This document shows, piece after piece, positions 24,700-34,926 of a stretch of 64,000 nt of DNA. How positions within the stretch are numbered: position 1 is the first letter of the stretch; each line of letters starts with the position of its first letter. The position numbers were made by a program, and so were the translations under genes. This DNA comes from Trabulsiella odontotermitis (GTDB taxonomy: Bacteria > Pseudomonadota > Gammaproteobacteria > Enterobacterales > Enterobacteriaceae): assembly GCF_001297775.1 (NCBI RefSeq), contig NZ_LIFX01000012.1, positions 167,706 through 231,705 on the forward strand, read 5' to 3'. The notes beneath the pieces are model-generated. The model saw nothing but the letters and a program-made list of their open reading frames with translations. It was not told the DNA's origin and searched no databases.

Positions 24700-26352
24700 A
24701 TGAAATTGAATAAACGGGGTGTGGCGCTGGCATTCGTCGCGGCATGGTCTCTGGCAGGGTTACCCGCGCAGGCGTACGAACAGGATAAAACCTACAATAT
24801 CACCATCTTGCATACCAACGATCACCACGGTCATTTCTGGCGTAACGATGACGGCGAATACGGGCTGGCGGCGCAGAAAACGCTGGTGGATGGCATTCGC
24901 AAAGAGGTGGCGGCGGCGGGCGGCAGCGTACTGGTGCTCTCGGGCGGCGACATCAACACCGGCGTGCCGGAATCTGATTTGCAGGATGCGGAACCGGATT
25001 TTCGCGGCATGAATCTGATTGGTTACGACGCGATGGCCGTTGGTAACCATGAGTTTGATAATCCGCTGACGGTGCTGCGCCAGCAGGAGAAGTGGTCGAA
25101 ATTTCCATTCCTGTCCGCCAATATTTATCAGAAAAGTACCGGCGAGCGGCTGTTTAAACCCTGGGCATTGTTTAAGCGTCAGGGGCTGAATATCGCGGTA
25201 ATCGGCCTGACCACCGATGACACGGCAAAAATCGGCAATCCCGAGTTTTTCACGGATATTGAATTTCGCAAGCCTGCCGAAGAAGCAAAGCTGGTGATTC
25301 AGGAGCTTCAGCAGACGGTGAAGCCGGACATCATGATCGCGACCACCCACATGGGCCATTACGATAACGGTAACCACGGCTCGAACGCGCCGGGCGACGT
25401 TGAACTGGCGCGCAGTCTGACAGCCGGTTCACTGGCGATGATTGTGGGCGGGCACTCGCAGGATCCGGTATGCATGGCCTCGGAAAACAAAAAACAGGTG
25501 GATTACGTACCGGGAACCCCTTGTGCGCCGGACAAACAAAACGGCATCTGGATTGTTCAGGCCCACGAATGGGGTAAATACGTCGGTCGCGCGGATTTTG
25601 AATTTCGCAACGGGGAGATGAAGCTGGTGCATTATCAGCTCATCCCGGTCAACCTGAAGAAGAAAATCACTTACGACAACGGTGAGAGCGAGCGTGTGTT
25701 GTATACGCCGCAGATCCCGGAGAACCCGCAGATGTTATCGCTGTTGTCGCCGTTTCAGAATAAAGGCAAAGCGCAGTTAGGTGTCAAGATTGGTAGCGTC
25801 AACGGTCATCTTGAAGGTGATCGCAGTAAGGTGCGCTTCGTGCAGACGAATCTGGGGCACCTGATCCTGGCCGCGCAAATGGCACGTACCAACGCGGATT
25901 TTGCCGTCATGAGTGGCGGCGGTATCCGCGATTCCATTGAGGCGGGGGATATCACCTATAAAGACGTGCTGAAAGTGCAGCCGTTTGGCAACCTGCTGGT
26001 CTATGCCGATATGAGCGGGCAGGAGGTGACGGACTACCTGACGGCGGTTGCGCAGATGAAGCCGGATTCAGGCGCTTACCCGCAGTTTGCCAGTGTCAGT
26101 TTTGTGGCGAAAGCGGGCAAACTCACTGATCTGAAAATCAACGGCGAACCGGTTGATCCCAATAAAAAATACCGGATGGCGACGCTGAGCTTTAACGCCA
26201 CAGGTGGTGATGGCTACCCGAAAATTGACGGAAAACCGGGCTATGTTAACACCGGCTTTATTGATGCTGAGGTGCTGAAACAATACATCCAGCAGAATTC
26301 TCCGCTGGATGTGAATGCTTACGAGCCAAAAGGCGAGGTGAGCTGGCAATAA
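24700..26352 (+). CDS. ushA: Periplasmic UDP-sugar hydrolase / 5'-nucleotidase UshA
   Basis: 550 residues, as in K-12. A Sec signal peptide ends AQA-YEQD (about residue 25). The metallophosphatase domain has the motifs ILHTNDHHGHF, GGDIN, VGNHEFDN and VGGHSQD; the C-terminal 5'-nucleotidase domain has the substrate loop SGGGIR. It degrades nucleotides and UDP-sugars in the periplasm to salvage nucleosides and phosphate. ATG 24700 is preceded by GGGAGAG. It reads toward a REP pair and convergent ybaK. Confidence 0.97.
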   Translation: MKLNKRGVALAFVAAWSLAGLPAQAYEQDKTYNITILHTNDHHGHFWRNDDGEYGLAAQKTLVDGIRKEVAAAGGSVLVLSGGDINTGVPESDLQDAEPDFRGMNLIGYDAMAVGNHEFDNPLTVLRQQEKWSKFPFLSANIYQKSTGERLFKPWALFKRQGLNIAVIGLTTDDTAKIGNPEFFTDIEFRKPAEEAKLVIQELQQTVKPDIMIATTHMGHYDNGNHGSNAPGDVELARSLTAGSLAMIVGGHSQDPVCMASENKKQVDYVPGTPCAPDKQNGIWIVQAHEWGKYVGRADFEFRNGEMKLVHYQLIPVNLKKKITYDNGESERVLYTPQIPENPQMLSLLSPFQNKGKAQLGVKIGSVNGHLEGDRSKVRFVQTNLGHLILAAQMARTNADFAVMSGGGIRDSIEAGDITYKDVLKVQPFGNLLVYADMSGQEVTDYLTAVAQMKPDSGAYPQFASVSFVAKAGKLTDLKINGEPVDPNKKYRMATLSFNATGGDGYPKIDGKPGYVNTGFIDAEVLKQYIQQNSPLDVNAYEPKGEVSWQ

Positions 26353-26363
26353 CCATGAACAGT

Positions 26364-26429
26364 GCCGGGTGGCGGCTACGCCTTACCCGGCCTACGTTTG
26401 TAGGCCCGGTAAGCGCAGCGCCACCGGGC
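26364..26429. repeat. REP pair (BIME) between ushA and ybaK
   Basis: GCCGGGTGGCGGCTACGCC leads into TTACCCGGCCTAC, followed by the inverted copy GTAGGCCCGGTAAGCGCAG to CCACCGGGC. These are two REP elements head to tail, in the usual place between convergent genes, where they form stable 3'-end hairpins. Confidence 0.85.
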
Positions 26430-26435
26430 AAGGCT

Positions 26436-26915
26436 TTACTCGCGACGGGCGATGTCGGCAAATTGTGCGCTCAGCATTTTTGCCAGATCGCTCGCCGCCA
26501 GTTCAATGTCCAGGCCGCGCTTTCCGCCGGAAACATAAATGGTCTCAAACGTCTGCGACGGCGCATCGATCAGCGTCGGCAGGCGTTTTTTCTGCCCCAG
26601 CGGGCTGATGCCACCCACCAGATAACCCGTGGTGCGCTGCGCCACCAGCGGATCGGCCATATCCACTTTTTTCGCGCCAAGGGCTTTCGCCACTTTCTTT
26701 AAATCGAGCTGCGTGGCAACCGGCGTGACCGCCACCGCCAGATGCTTCATATCGCCATTTACTGCAACCAGTAGCGTCTTATAAACCCTGTCTGGATCCA
26801 GACCAAGCTTGCGTACCACTTCGTCGCCAAAGTTCGTTTCGTTCGGATCATGGTCGTATGTGTGTATCTGGAAAGGAATCTTGTTTTTTTCGAGTAACTT
26901 AACCGCGGGAGTCAT
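26436..26915 (-). CDS. ybaK: Cys-tRNA(Pro)/Cys-tRNA(Cys) deacylase YbaK
   Basis: 159 residues, K-12 length. It is a trans-editing enzyme that hydrolyses Cys mischarged on tRNA-Pro and acts with ProRS. The conserved Lys that positions the tRNA lies in VYKTLL (about residue 45), and the Gly-rich [17 protein letters not shown] block (about 98-112) is the YbaK/ProX hallmark. The start [13 protein letters not shown] matches the family. Confidence 0.96.
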   Translation of the reverse strand: MTPAVKLLEKNKIPFQIHTYDHDPNETNFGDEVVRKLGLDPDRVYKTLLVAVNGDMKHLAVAVTPVATQLDLKKVAKALGAKKVDMADPLVAQRTTGYLVGGISPLGQKKRLPTLIDAPSQTFETIYVSGGKRGLDIELAASDLAKMLSAQFADIARRE

Positions 26916-27035
26916 AACAGTCCTTCTTTAACAATAACGTTACCGGTAAAGATTACGCCTGACGGTTGTCTAAAAAATAGCATTATCTTGCTCAATAGTG
27001 TTGGCAGTGATGATGAGTTTGAGCGACAATCGAAA

Positions 27036-27116
27036 GATCCGGGGTGCAAATCCCGGGATAATAATAATGATGAAATTCCTCTTTGACGGGCCAATAGAAA
27101 TATTGGCCACTTTTTT
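27036..27116 (+). ncRNA. chiX: Small regulatory RNA ChiX (MicM/SroB)
   Basis: The ybaK-ybaP spacer holds the ChiX core: GAAATTCCTCTTTGACGGG, the base-pairing region that silences chitoporin chiP (and citA or dpiB in K-12), then the terminator GGCCAATA..TATTGGCC with a T run. A 5' hairpin CCGGG/CCCGG (27039-27043 with 27052-27056) replaces the K-12 CCGTC/GACGG stem, with base pairing kept, followed by the same ATAATAATAA spacer. Hfq normally binds the terminal U run. Ends are approximate. Confidence 0.88.
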
Positions 27117-27909
27117 ATTTCAACAGCGTCGGCAGGTTCCCCTCTCCATACAAATGCAGCGCGCCAACGGCCACCACATAACGCCCGGCGGGAAGCGCCA
27201 GCAGCGCATCGCGCCACGCGAGATTGCGCTGATGCATCAGGATATCGTAAAGCGATTCACTAAAGGTGTTCGGTAATTCGACTGCTCCCTGCGTGGGCGC
27301 CTGCTCCAGCCACCAGCCGATCATCACCTGCAACAGCCGCGCATTGGTGTGCCAGTGGGTCAGCGTATCTTCAAGCAGCATCAGGCCGTTATCCGGCAAC
27401 TGATTCAGTAACGCCATCTGGGCATTTGCCCCTTCGAGCTCGATGATCGGCATATCATGCGCTCTGGCGTCCCGCAGCAGTTGATAGTCAATGCCGTAAT
27501 CCGGGCGTAACCCCAGTTTTTGCGCCTGGGTCGCTTGCAACACCATGGCGATTTGCCATAACGGCTGATTATCAAACAGCGCAACGGAAAGCCCCATCTC
27601 TTCGGCCAGCGTGGTTAACTGCTCGCGTTGCGTGGTGCTGAGGCGTTCTTCAAGCGGCGGGCAGGTGGGGAGATCACTGAACGGGGTTTCCTGCCCTGAA
27701 ATGTCCGCTTCGACGATCAGCGCATCCGCCTGGCGCATTTTCTTCAGCAGCCGGGGAGGGAGCGGCGACATGTCACGCGTGCCCATATGAATGCTGCCGA
27801 CGAGGTGGAAATGGCGATCGCCGGAAAGTGAAAGGTCGATGGCGGGCCATGAATACGCCGTTCCCTTCAGATGGTTCCACAGCGTTTTTAGTTGAGTTAA
27901 CAGGCCCAT
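27115..27909 (-). CDS. ybaP: TraB/GumN family protein YbaP
   Basis: 264 residues from ATG 27909, as in K-12. The TraB/GumN (erythromycin-esterase-like metal hydrolase) fold is seen in HLVGSIHMG with the metal-binding His, a conserved Glu in LIVEADIS, and C-terminal VVAVGALHLYGEGNLP. The reaction is unknown. A GTG two codons upstream is possible but less likely. The 3' end abuts the chiX terminator. Confidence 0.9.
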   Translation of the reverse strand: MGLLTQLKTLWNHLKGTAYSWPAIDLSLSGDRHFHLVGSIHMGTRDMSPLPPRLLKKMRQADALIVEADISGQETPFSDLPTCPPLEERLSTTQREQLTTLAEEMGLSVALFDNQPLWQIAMVLQATQAQKLGLRPDYGIDYQLLRDARAHDMPIIELEGANAQMALLNQLPDNGLMLLEDTLTHWHTNARLLQVMIGWWLEQAPTQGAVELPNTFSESLYDILMHQRNLAWRDALLALPAGRYVVAVGALHLYGEGNLPTLLK

Positions 27910-27967
27910 ACGCACTCCGTGGTTGAGGCGACCATGCTAACGCGTTGCAAAGGCGGGTGCAAACGGA

Positions 27968-27992
27968 ACCCTCCCCCGGAACGGGAGAGGGT
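27968..27992 (-). terminator. Probable terminator after copA
   Basis: On the minus strand ACCCTCTCCCG pairs with CGGGGGAGGGT across a short loop, just after the copA stop, followed by TCCGTTT. Moderate strength. Confidence 0.6.
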
Positions 27993-27998
27993 GTCAGG

Positions 27999-30500
27999 TT
28001 AGTTTTTCGGTTTAAAGCGCAGCAACCGGTTGGCGTTACTCACCACGGTAATGGAAGAGAGCGCCATCGCGGCCCCGGCCACCACCGGGTTCAGCAGTGT
28101 GCCGGTGAGCGGCCATAAGATCCCGGCGGCGATTGGAATGCCGAGTGAGTTGTAGATAAACGCGCCAAGCAGGTTCTGTTTCATATTGCGCAGTGTGGCT
28201 TTGGAAATCGCCAGCGCATCGGCAACGCCTGCCAGGCTGTGACGCATCAGGGTGATCGCCGCGGTCTCGATGGCGACATCACTCCCGCCGCCCATGGCAA
28301 TCCCGACATCCGCCTGCGCCAGCGCCGGGGCGTCGTTGATGCCGTCGCCGACCATCGCCACCTGGCGCCCCTGGCTTTGCAGTTTCCTGATTGCGTCTGC
28401 TTTGCCGTCCGGCAGCACGCCAGCGATCACTTCATCAATGCCCGCTTCTTGGGCAATCGCCTTCGCTGTGGTCGGGTTGTCGCCGGTGAGCATCACCAGA
28501 CGGTAGCCCTGGCGATGCAGGCGCTCAAGGGCGGCCACGCTGTCTTCCCGCAGTGGATCGCGGATGGCGAACAGCGCGGCGGCTTTACCATCAACCGCCA
28601 GCAGCACCGGCGTGGCGCCACGGGAGGCCTGTGCGGCCAGTTCGTCGTCCAGTGATTTCGTATCCACCTGTTGCTCGTTGAGCAACGCCTGGTTGCCGAG
28701 CAGCAGCGCGTGACCTTCGGCTTCGCCGCTGACGCCCAGTCCCCGCAGGGTACGGAAGCCGTTGACCTGCGGCAGCGTGGCGTCGCCCGCTTTTTCGAGG
28801 ATTGCTCTCGCCAGCGGATGGCTCGATCCCTGTTCCAGCGCCGCCGCCAGGCGTAACGCCTCGCTTTCATCGAACTCTGCGACGGTTTTCACCGCAACGA
28901 TCTGCGGTTTACCTTCGGTCAGGGTGCCGGTTTTATCAAAGACCAGCGTGTCGAGCGTACTGGCGCGCTGCAGCGCATCGGCATCACGCACCAGCACACC
29001 AAATTCCGCTGCGCGGCCCACACCTGAGATGATCGACATCGGCGTTGCCAGCCCCAGCGCACACGGACAGGCAATAATTAACACAGTGGTGGCGATCACC
29101 AGCGTGTAGACAATCTGCGGCGCAGGGCCGAAGAAATACCAGATGGCGGCGCTGAACAGCGCAATGGCGACCACAGCCGGGACGAACACCGCAGAAATTC
29201 TGTCAGCCATCTGACCAATTTCCGGTTTACTGCTTTGCGCCTGGCGCACCATCCGGATAATGCGGGACAACGTGGTGTGACTGCCCACTGCGCTGGCGCG
29301 GAACAGTACGCTGCCGTCCTGAACGACCGTTCCGGCATGGATACTTTCACCATCGCCCTTCTGCTGCGGGATCGGTTCGCCGGTCAGCATCGCTTCGTCG
29401 AACCAGGCTTCGCCCTGAGTGATGTCACCATCAACCGGCACGCGATCACCGGTGGTCAGGCGCAGCGTCATGCCCGGCTGGACGTCAGCCAGCGGCACCG
29501 TTTTTTCGCCGTCTTCTGTCACCACACGCGCCGAAGGCGGGGTGAGATCGAGCAGTTTTTCCAGCGCTTTTGACGAACGCTGACGGGCGCGGGCTTCCAG
29601 CATATGACCCAGGTTAATCAGACCGATGATCATCGCGCTGGCTTCATAGTAAAGATGCCGTGCTTCCATCGGGAACCACTGCGGCCACAGGTTGACGCTC
29701 ATCGAATAGAGCCATGCAACCCCGGTGCCGAGTGCGACCAGCGTGTCCATGGTCGCGGTGCGGTTTTTCAGGCTCTTCCAGGCGCTGGAGTAGAAATGCC
29801 CCCCGGCGAATATCATCACCGCAAGGGTGATAAGCCCAATCATCAGCCACAGCGAGCGGTTGGCGTCGGTGACCATCATATTGTCGCCGATCATTCCCCA
29901 GCCCATCACCGGGATACCGACCAGCAGCGCCACAATGGCCTGCCAGCGGAAGCGTTTCATGGTGGCAAGGGCGGTTTCCTGCTGGCGTTCGCGGCGCTCA
30001 AGATCATCTTCGATCGCCTCGGCACCATAGCCAGCTTTTTCCACCGCCTGCACTAAATCGGCTGCGGACGCGCTGCCCATCACCAGCGCAGAGCGTTCCG
30101 CAAGGTTTACCCGTGCCTGTGTTACCCCCGGAACCGCCTGAAGCGCATTCTGAACACGGGAGACACAACTGGCGCAGCTCATGCCGTTGATCAGCAACTG
30201 TTGGCTGTCATCTAACGCTTGTGCTGCCGGAAGCTCGGGAGTCGCCGCTGTCAGTGCTTCCGACGGGTTTTTTGATTCCGCCAGCGGATCAGCCTTTGGG
30301 TGGCTTAACACCGCCCCATATCCGGCTTGTTTAACGGTGTCGATCAACTGGTCAGCACTGGCGCTGCCAACGACTTCTGCATGGTCGAGGGAAACCTCGG
30401 CCTTTTCAACGTCGGGACGCTGTTCGAGACTCTCTTTCACGCGTTTAACACAGTGACCACAGCTGAGACCATCCAGCGTCAGGTTTATCGTTTGAGACAT
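27999..30500 (-). CDS. copA: Copper-exporting P1B-type ATPase CopA
   Basis: 833 residues (834 in K-12). Two N-terminal metal-binding domains carry GLSCGHC (C14, C17) and GMSCASC (C109, C112). The membrane metal site is [10 protein letters not shown], the phosphorylated Asp is in [11 protein letters not shown], the nucleotide domain has SSHPLA, and the hinge is [14 protein letters not shown]. It pumps Cu(I) out of the cytosol. It is divergent from its activator gene cueR, with a CueR box between them. An internal frameshift site near codon 68 gives a second short product. Confidence 0.97.
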   Translation of the reverse strand: MSQTINLTLDGLSCGHCVKRVKESLEQRPDVEKAEVSLDHAEVVGSASADQLIDTVKQAGYGAVLSHPKADPLAESKNPSEALTAATPELPAAQALDDSQQLLINGMSCASCVSRVQNALQAVPGVTQARVNLAERSALVMGSASAADLVQAVEKAGYGAEAIEDDLERRERQQETALATMKRFRWQAIVALLVGIPVMGWGMIGDNMMVTDANRSLWLMIGLITLAVMIFAGGHFYSSAWKSLKNRTATMDTLVALGTGVAWLYSMSVNLWPQWFPMEARHLYYEASAMIIGLINLGHMLEARARQRSSKALEKLLDLTPPSARVVTEDGEKTVPLADVQPGMTLRLTTGDRVPVDGDITQGEAWFDEAMLTGEPIPQQKGDGESIHAGTVVQDGSVLFRASAVGSHTTLSRIIRMVRQAQSSKPEIGQMADRISAVFVPAVVAIALFSAAIWYFFGPAPQIVYTLVIATTVLIIACPCALGLATPMSIISGVGRAAEFGVLVRDADALQRASTLDTLVFDKTGTLTEGKPQIVAVKTVAEFDESEALRLAAALEQGSSHPLARAILEKAGDATLPQVNGFRTLRGLGVSGEAEGHALLLGNQALLNEQQVDTKSLDDELAAQASRGATPVLLAVDGKAAALFAIRDPLREDSVAALERLHRQGYRLVMLTGDNPTTAKAIAQEAGIDEVIAGVLPDGKADAIRKLQSQGRQVAMVGDGINDAPALAQADVGIAMGGGSDVAIETAAITLMRHSLAGVADALAISKATLRNMKQNLLGAFIYNSLGIPIAAGILWPLTGTLLNPVVAGAAMALSSITVVSNANRLLRFKPKN
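30289..30500 (-). CDS. CopA(Z): 70-residue copper chaperone made by -1 frameshift in copA
   Basis: The heptamer C CCA AAG lies at 30300-30294 (minus strand), in frame with codons P68 and K69. A -1 slip reads GGC then TGA (30291-30289), so translation stops after G70. The product is the first metal-binding domain (C14-x2-C17) alone. E. coli K-12 makes the same 70-residue CopA(Z) by this mechanism; here the stop is TGA rather than TAA. Frameshifting efficiency cannot be read from the sequence. Confidence 0.8.
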
Positions 30501-30582
30501 AATGCATCTCCTTTTAGGGTATAATCATCAGATCAAAGACTGCCTGATCCACCTTTTTTCATATCACTGTGAATAAGGGTAA

Positions 30583-30603
30583 ACCTTCCATCAAGGGGAA
30601 GGT
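30583..30603. promoter_or_regulatory. CueR box in the copA promoter
   Basis: The perfect dyad ACCTTCC-N7-GGAAGGT lies between copA and cueR. On the minus strand it follows TTGACC and lies in the long spacer typical of MerR-regulated promoters (TTGACC to a -10 near TTACCC/TTATTC). CueR with Cu(I) untwists this promoter to start copA transcription. Confidence 0.9.
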
Positions 30604-30615
30604 CAAGGGGGAAAT

Positions 30616-31026
30616 GTGAATATTAGCGATGTGGCGAAAAAAACCGGTTTGACCAGCAAAGCGATCCGCTTTTACGAAGAGAAAGGGATCGTGACGCCGC
30701 CGCTGCGTAGCGAAAACGGGTATCGCAGTTACTCGCAAAAACACCTTGATGAACTGACCCTGCTGCGCCAGGCGCGTCAGGTGGGGTTTAATCTTGAAGA
30801 GTGTGGCGAGTTAGTGAACCTGTTTAACGATCCGGGCCGTCACAGCGCGGATGTGAAATCGCGTACGCTCCAGCGCGTGGCGAACATTGAACGGCATATT
30901 GAAGAGCTACAGGCGATGCGCGCACAACTGCTGGCGCTGGCGGAAGCCTGCCCGGGCGATGACAGCGCCGACTGTCCGATTATTGATAATCTCTCCGGCT
31001 GCTGTCATCACAAAGCAAAAGCCTGA
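30616..31026 (+). CDS. cueR: Copper-responsive MerR-family activator CueR
   Basis: 136 residues (135 in K-12). The N-terminal winged helix-turn-helix starts [22 protein letters not shown], a dimerisation helix follows, and the Cu(I)-binding loop has C112 and C120 ([10 protein letters not shown]). It activates copA and cueO. It overlaps nothing; the convergent ybbJ ends one base beyond its stop. Confidence 0.96.
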   Translation: MNISDVAKKTGLTSKAIRFYEEKGIVTPPLRSENGYRSYSQKHLDELTLLRQARQVGFNLEECGELVNLFNDPGRHSADVKSRTLQRVANIERHIEELQAMRAQLLALAEACPGDDSADCPIIDNLSGCCHHKAKA

Positions 31027-31488
31027 TTAGCGGGGCGGCAGGGGGCGGATGCGCAGGGTGATACCTTCAATGGCTACCACTTCTACTTTCGTCCCGGCGG
31101 TCAGATCCTCTTCTGCCGACACCGGCCAGGAGCTGTCACCAACCCGCATATGACCGCGACCATTGACCAGCGTATTTTCCAGCACAAAACGGCTGCCGAT
31201 TAACTGCTGACCGCGCTGGTTGAGATTGTTGTCGCCCGGGCGCTGGCGTTTAACGCGATTCGACATCCAGCGCCACCACAGCCAGGCGGCGAGTAGCGTC
31301 AGCAGGGCGAACAGCACGCCCTGCCATTCCCAACTGAGGGGCAGCAGCCAGGTCACCAGTCCGGTAATCACCGCCGCCACGCCGCTCCACAGCAAATAGC
31401 CATTCCCGCCGAGCATTTCTGTCGCCAGCAACAATCCCCCGAGGCTCAGCCAGAAGATGTGTGGATGGGCCAGAATCATTTCCATCAT
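31027..31488 (-). CDS. ybbJ: NfeD-like membrane protein YbbJ
   Basis: 153 residues with three or four N-terminal hydrophobic segments and a C-terminal OB-fold ([23 protein letters not shown]). NfeD-like proteins pair with SPFH proteins such as QmcA. Its start overlaps the qmcA stop by four bases, so the two form an operon. Its role in membrane microdomains is inferred from the family. Confidence 0.92.
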   Translation of the reverse strand: MMEMILAHPHIFWLSLGGLLLATEMLGGNGYLLWSGVAAVITGLVTWLLPLSWEWQGVLFALLTLLAAWLWWRWMSNRVKRQRPGDNNLNQRGQQLIGSRFVLENTLVNGRGHMRVGDSSWPVSAEEDLTAGTKVEVVAIEGITLRIRPLPPR

Positions 31489-32402
31489 GATTTTTTCCGT
31501 GACCCCGTACTTTCGCTGATCAGTTCGCTGATCCCGGCGATAGAGCCCATCAGACTGCTGGCCTCCAGCGGCATCAACACCACTTTGCTGTTATTCGCCG
31601 ACCCGATTTGCTGCAGCGCGTCGGTGTATTTCTGCGCCACGAAGTAGTTCACGGCCTGAATGTCCCCGGCGGCGATGGCCTCAGACACCATTTTGGTGGC
31701 CCGGGCTTCGGCTTCCGCTGAACGTTCACGCGCTTCTGCCTGCAGGAACGCGGACTGACGGTCACCTTCGGCTTTCAGGATTTGCGACTGCTTTTCACCC
31801 TCAGCTTTGAGGATTTCCGCCTGACGCACACCTTCCGCCTCAAGGATGTAAGCACGTTTGGTACGTTCCGCTTTCATCTGCGCGTTCATGGAGGCGATAA
31901 GCTCAGCCGGTGGGCGAACGTCACGGATTTCAATACGCGTGACTTTAATGCCCCACGGATTGGTCGCTTCGTCAACGATGTGCAGCAGACGGGTGTTAAT
32001 GCTGTCGCGCTGGGAGAGCATTTCATCAAGCTCCATTGAACCCAGCACGGTACGGATGTTGGTCATGGTCAGGTTGATGATCGCCAGCTCAAGGTTGCTG
32101 ACTTCATACGCCGCTTTCGGCGCATCAATCACCTGAATAAAGCAGACCGCGTCAATAGTGACGTTGGCGTTATCTTTGGAGATGACTTCCTGCGAGGGGA
32201 TGTCCAGCACCTGCTCCATGACGTTGATCTTCCGACCCACACGGTCCATGAACGGGACGACAAGATTTAAGCCAGGCAGCAAGGTTTTGGTGTAACGGCC
32301 GAAGCGTTCGACAGTCCACTGGAAACCCTGCGGGACGATTTTGATACCCGCACCGACGATCACCAGTGCAACGAAAATTAAAACGGGGATAACAATAAGC
32401 AT
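31485..32402 (-). CDS. qmcA: SPFH/band-7 protein QmcA
   Basis: 305 residues, K-12 length. One N-terminal membrane helix ([19 protein letters not shown]), then a band-7 domain (about 20-180) and a long Ala/Glu/Lys-rich coiled coil with repeats of the type [11 protein letters not shown]. It associates with FtsH as an alternative to HflKC in K-12. It is the first gene of the qmcA-ybbJ operon. Confidence 0.95.
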   Translation of the reverse strand: MLIVIPVLIFVALVIVGAGIKIVPQGFQWTVERFGRYTKTLLPGLNLVVPFMDRVGRKINVMEQVLDIPSQEVISKDNANVTIDAVCFIQVIDAPKAAYEVSNLELAIINLTMTNIRTVLGSMELDEMLSQRDSINTRLLHIVDEATNPWGIKVTRIEIRDVRPPAELIASMNAQMKAERTKRAYILEAEGVRQAEILKAEGEKQSQILKAEGDRQSAFLQAEARERSAEAEARATKMVSEAIAAGDIQAVNYFVAQKYTDALQQIGSANNSKVVLMPLEASSLMGSIAGISELISESTGSRKKS

Positions 32403-32552
32403 TAAAAACCTCCTGTCGTACAGTCCATGTGGTGACGAGATTTATTTGTCACTCGTTGCCACTAAGTATATCCGTTTATTAAGGTGAGTTCGCCAGGAAT
32501 ATAGCAACCCGGTACACTAAGAAAAGAAACAGGAAGAAAGTCCGGAATCGAC

Positions 32553-33233
32553 ATGAAGGAAATGATGACGCTTTTACAATTAGACGACGTCGGGTATCGC
32601 CCCGACAACACCACCATCCTCAGTCATATTCATCTCACGCTGAATGCGGGCGAATTTAAGCTGATTACCGGCCCTTCAGGCTGCGGGAAAAGCACACTGC
32701 TGAAGATTATCGCCTCGCTGCTGAGCCCGACAGACGGCACCCTTCTGTTTGAAGGCAAAGACATTGCCACGCTGTCGCCGGAAGCTTACCGGCAGCAGGT
32801 GTCTTACTGCGCGCAAACGCCAACGCTGTTCGGCGCCACGGTTTACGACAACCTGATTTTTCCGTGGCAAATCCGCAATCAGACACCCGATCCGAAAACG
32901 TTCCTTGCCGATCTGACCCGCTTTGGTTTAGCGCCAGAGACGCTGGAGAAATCCATTTCCGAACTGTCGGGCGGCGAAAAACAGCGGGTGTCGCTGATCC
33001 GTAATCTCCAGTTTCTGCCAAAAGTGCTGTTGCTGGATGAGATCACCAGCGCGCTGGATGAGCGCAACAAACAGAACGTCAATGAGATCGTTCATCGCTA
33101 CGTGCGGGATCAACAACTCGCGGTGCTGTGGGTGACACATGATAAAGACGAAATCGCCCATGCGGATGATGTGATCACCCTGCAGGCGCACGCCAGGGCA
33201 GAGGAGCAGGAGGCAAACCGTGAGCGGGCATAA
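32553..33233 (+). CDS. fetA: ABC transporter ATP-binding protein FetA (YbbL)
   Basis: 226 residues. Walker A GPSGCGKST, Q-loop region YCAQTPTLF, signature LSGGEKQR, Walker B VLLLDEITSALD, and the H-switch WVTHDKDE are all present. With FetB it forms an exporter linked to iron homeostasis and peroxide resistance. It overlaps fetB by 14 bases. Start choice is uncertain among M1, M4 and M5 of MKEMMTLL; M1 has GGAA nearby. Confidence 0.94.
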   Translation: MKEMMTLLQLDDVGYRPDNTTILSHIHLTLNAGEFKLITGPSGCGKSTLLKIIASLLSPTDGTLLFEGKDIATLSPEAYRQQVSYCAQTPTLFGATVYDNLIFPWQIRNQTPDPKTFLADLTRFGLAPETLEKSISELSGGEKQRVSLIRNLQFLPKVLLLDEITSALDERNKQNVNEIVHRYVRDQQLAVLWVTHDKDEIAHADDVITLQAHARAEEQEANRERA

Positions 33234-33999
33234 TATTACGAACGAATCGCTGGCATTATCGATGATTCTGGTATTTATAGCGATTCTGGTGAGTTATCGC
33301 GAAAAACTGGCGCTGGAAAAAGATATCATCTGGAGTATTTTCCGGGCAGTGGTGCAGTTAATTATCGTCGGCTATGTCCTGAAATATATATTTAACGTCA
33401 ATCATGCGGTGCTGACGTTATTAATGGTGTTATTTATTTGCTTTAACGCGGCATATAACGCACAGAAACGCAGTAAATACATCGATAAAGCCTTTATTTC
33501 CTCGTTTATCGCGATTACCACCGGCGCCGGATTAACGCTGGCGGTGCTGGTGTTTTCCGGTTCGATTGAGTTTGTCCCGATGCAGGTGATCCCCATTTCC
33601 GGGATGATTGCCGGTAACGCGATGGTGGCGGTAGGGCTGTGCTACAACAATCTCGGCCAGCGCTTCAGCAGCGAGCAGCAACAGATTCAGGAGAAGCTGA
33701 GTCTCGGCGCGACACCGAAAATGGCTTCCGCTCAGCTCATTCGCGACAGCATCCGCGCGTCGTTGATTCCGACCGTGGACTCCGCGAAAACCGTCGGGCT
33801 GGTGAGCCTGCCGGGGATGATGTCGGGGTTGATTTTTGCCGGGATCGATCCGGTCAAAGCGATTAAATATCAGATTATGGTGACGTTTATGCTGCTGTCG
33901 ACCGCCAGCCTGTCGACGATCATCGCCTGCTATCTGACATATCGTAAGTTTTATAACGACCGTCACCAGCTGGTGGTGACGGTGTTGAAGAAACGCTGA
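33220..33999 (+). CDS. fetB: ABC transporter permease FetB (YbbM)
   Basis: 259 residues, K-12 length, with about seven hydrophobic segments. The conserved cytoplasmic stretch SLGATPKMASAQLIRDSIRAS is the UPF0014 hallmark. It is translated from an ATG-equivalent GTG 14 bases inside fetA, which indicates coupling. The partner is FetA. Confidence 0.94.
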   Translation: MSGHNITNESLALSMILVFIAILVSYREKLALEKDIIWSIFRAVVQLIIVGYVLKYIFNVNHAVLTLLMVLFICFNAAYNAQKRSKYIDKAFISSFIAITTGAGLTLAVLVFSGSIEFVPMQVIPISGMIAGNAMVAVGLCYNNLGQRFSSEQQQIQEKLSLGATPKMASAQLIRDSIRASLIPTVDSAKTVGLVSLPGMMSGLIFAGIDPVKAIKYQIMVTFMLLSTASLSTIIACYLTYRKFYNDRHQLVVTVLKKR

Positions 34000-34014
34000 A
34001 GGGGAAGGCGAGGC

Positions 34015-34869
34015 TTAGTACAGCAGCGAGTAAAGCTGGCGGCGGTATTTCGACGCCAGCGCATCACCGGTACCGAGCGCGGCAAGGATCTCCTGCAACA
34101 TTTTGCGCGCCTGTCCGTCTGCTGCGCCTAAATCTTTGCGCAGATGACTGAACAGCAGTTCCAGCGCCTCTTCGTTGCGGCCCACCTGATGCAACTGAAG
34201 CGCCAGTTTCGAGGCCAGCGCCGCGTCATCCGGGTTCTGCGCTACGTCCTGCTGCAACTGCTGGATTTCTGGTGTATCCGCCGCCTGTTTCAGCAGTTCA
34301 ATTTGCGCCACCAGCCCCTGATAACGGGTGTCCTGATCCTGCAACGGCACAGTTTTCAGCACCGCTTCGGCGTCTTCAGAACGGTTTAACGCAATCTGCG
34401 TTTCCGCCAGCAGCAGGCCAATCTGGCTATCCTGACCGGAAAGCTGCCAGGCGTCTTTCAGCAACGGCAGCGCGTCGGTGTAATTGCCTTCCTGCATCAG
34501 CGCCATCGCTTCCTGCGCTTTTAATTCTTCTTCACGCGGCAGCACTTTGTCGAGCAGAGCGCGGATAGCCTCTTCCGGCTGCGGGCCCTGGAAGCCGTCA
34601 ACCGGCTGACCATTCTGGAACAGATAGACCGTCGGGATGGCGCGCAGACCAAACTGTGAGGCCACCATCTGCTCCGCATCGCAATCGACCTTCGCCAGAA
34701 TAAACTGCCCGTTGTACTGCGCCGCGAGGCTCTCCAGTACCGGGGTCAGTTGCTCGCAGTGCTGACTGCGGGCGGACCAGAAATAAAACAGCACCGGCGT
34801 CGTCATCGACTGTTCCAGCGTCTGGTGCAGGTTAGCTTCAGTGATATCGATAATATTCTGTACAGACAT
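34015..34869 (-). CDS. cnoX: Chaperedoxin CnoX (YbbN)
   Basis: 284 residues, K-12 length. An N-terminal thioredoxin fold (1-110) has SQHC in place of the thioredoxin CxxC, so it is not a normal reductase, followed by TPR-type helices (about 115-284). It protects proteins from hypochlorous-acid damage and hands them to GroEL and DnaK. It is followed on the same strand by no gene, and the neighbour upstream is ybbO. Confidence 0.95.
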   Translation of the reverse strand: MSVQNIIDITEANLHQTLEQSMTTPVLFYFWSARSQHCEQLTPVLESLAAQYNGQFILAKVDCDAEQMVASQFGLRAIPTVYLFQNGQPVDGFQGPQPEEAIRALLDKVLPREEELKAQEAMALMQEGNYTDALPLLKDAWQLSGQDSQIGLLLAETQIALNRSEDAEAVLKTVPLQDQDTRYQGLVAQIELLKQAADTPEIQQLQQDVAQNPDDAALASKLALQLHQVGRNEEALELLFSHLRKDLGAADGQARKMLQEILAALGTGDALASKYRRQLYSLLY

Positions 34870-34926
34870 GGGGCATTCTCTTTAGTCAGTTTCCAATGAC
34901 ATGGGGGCGCTGGCGCGGCCTTCAAC

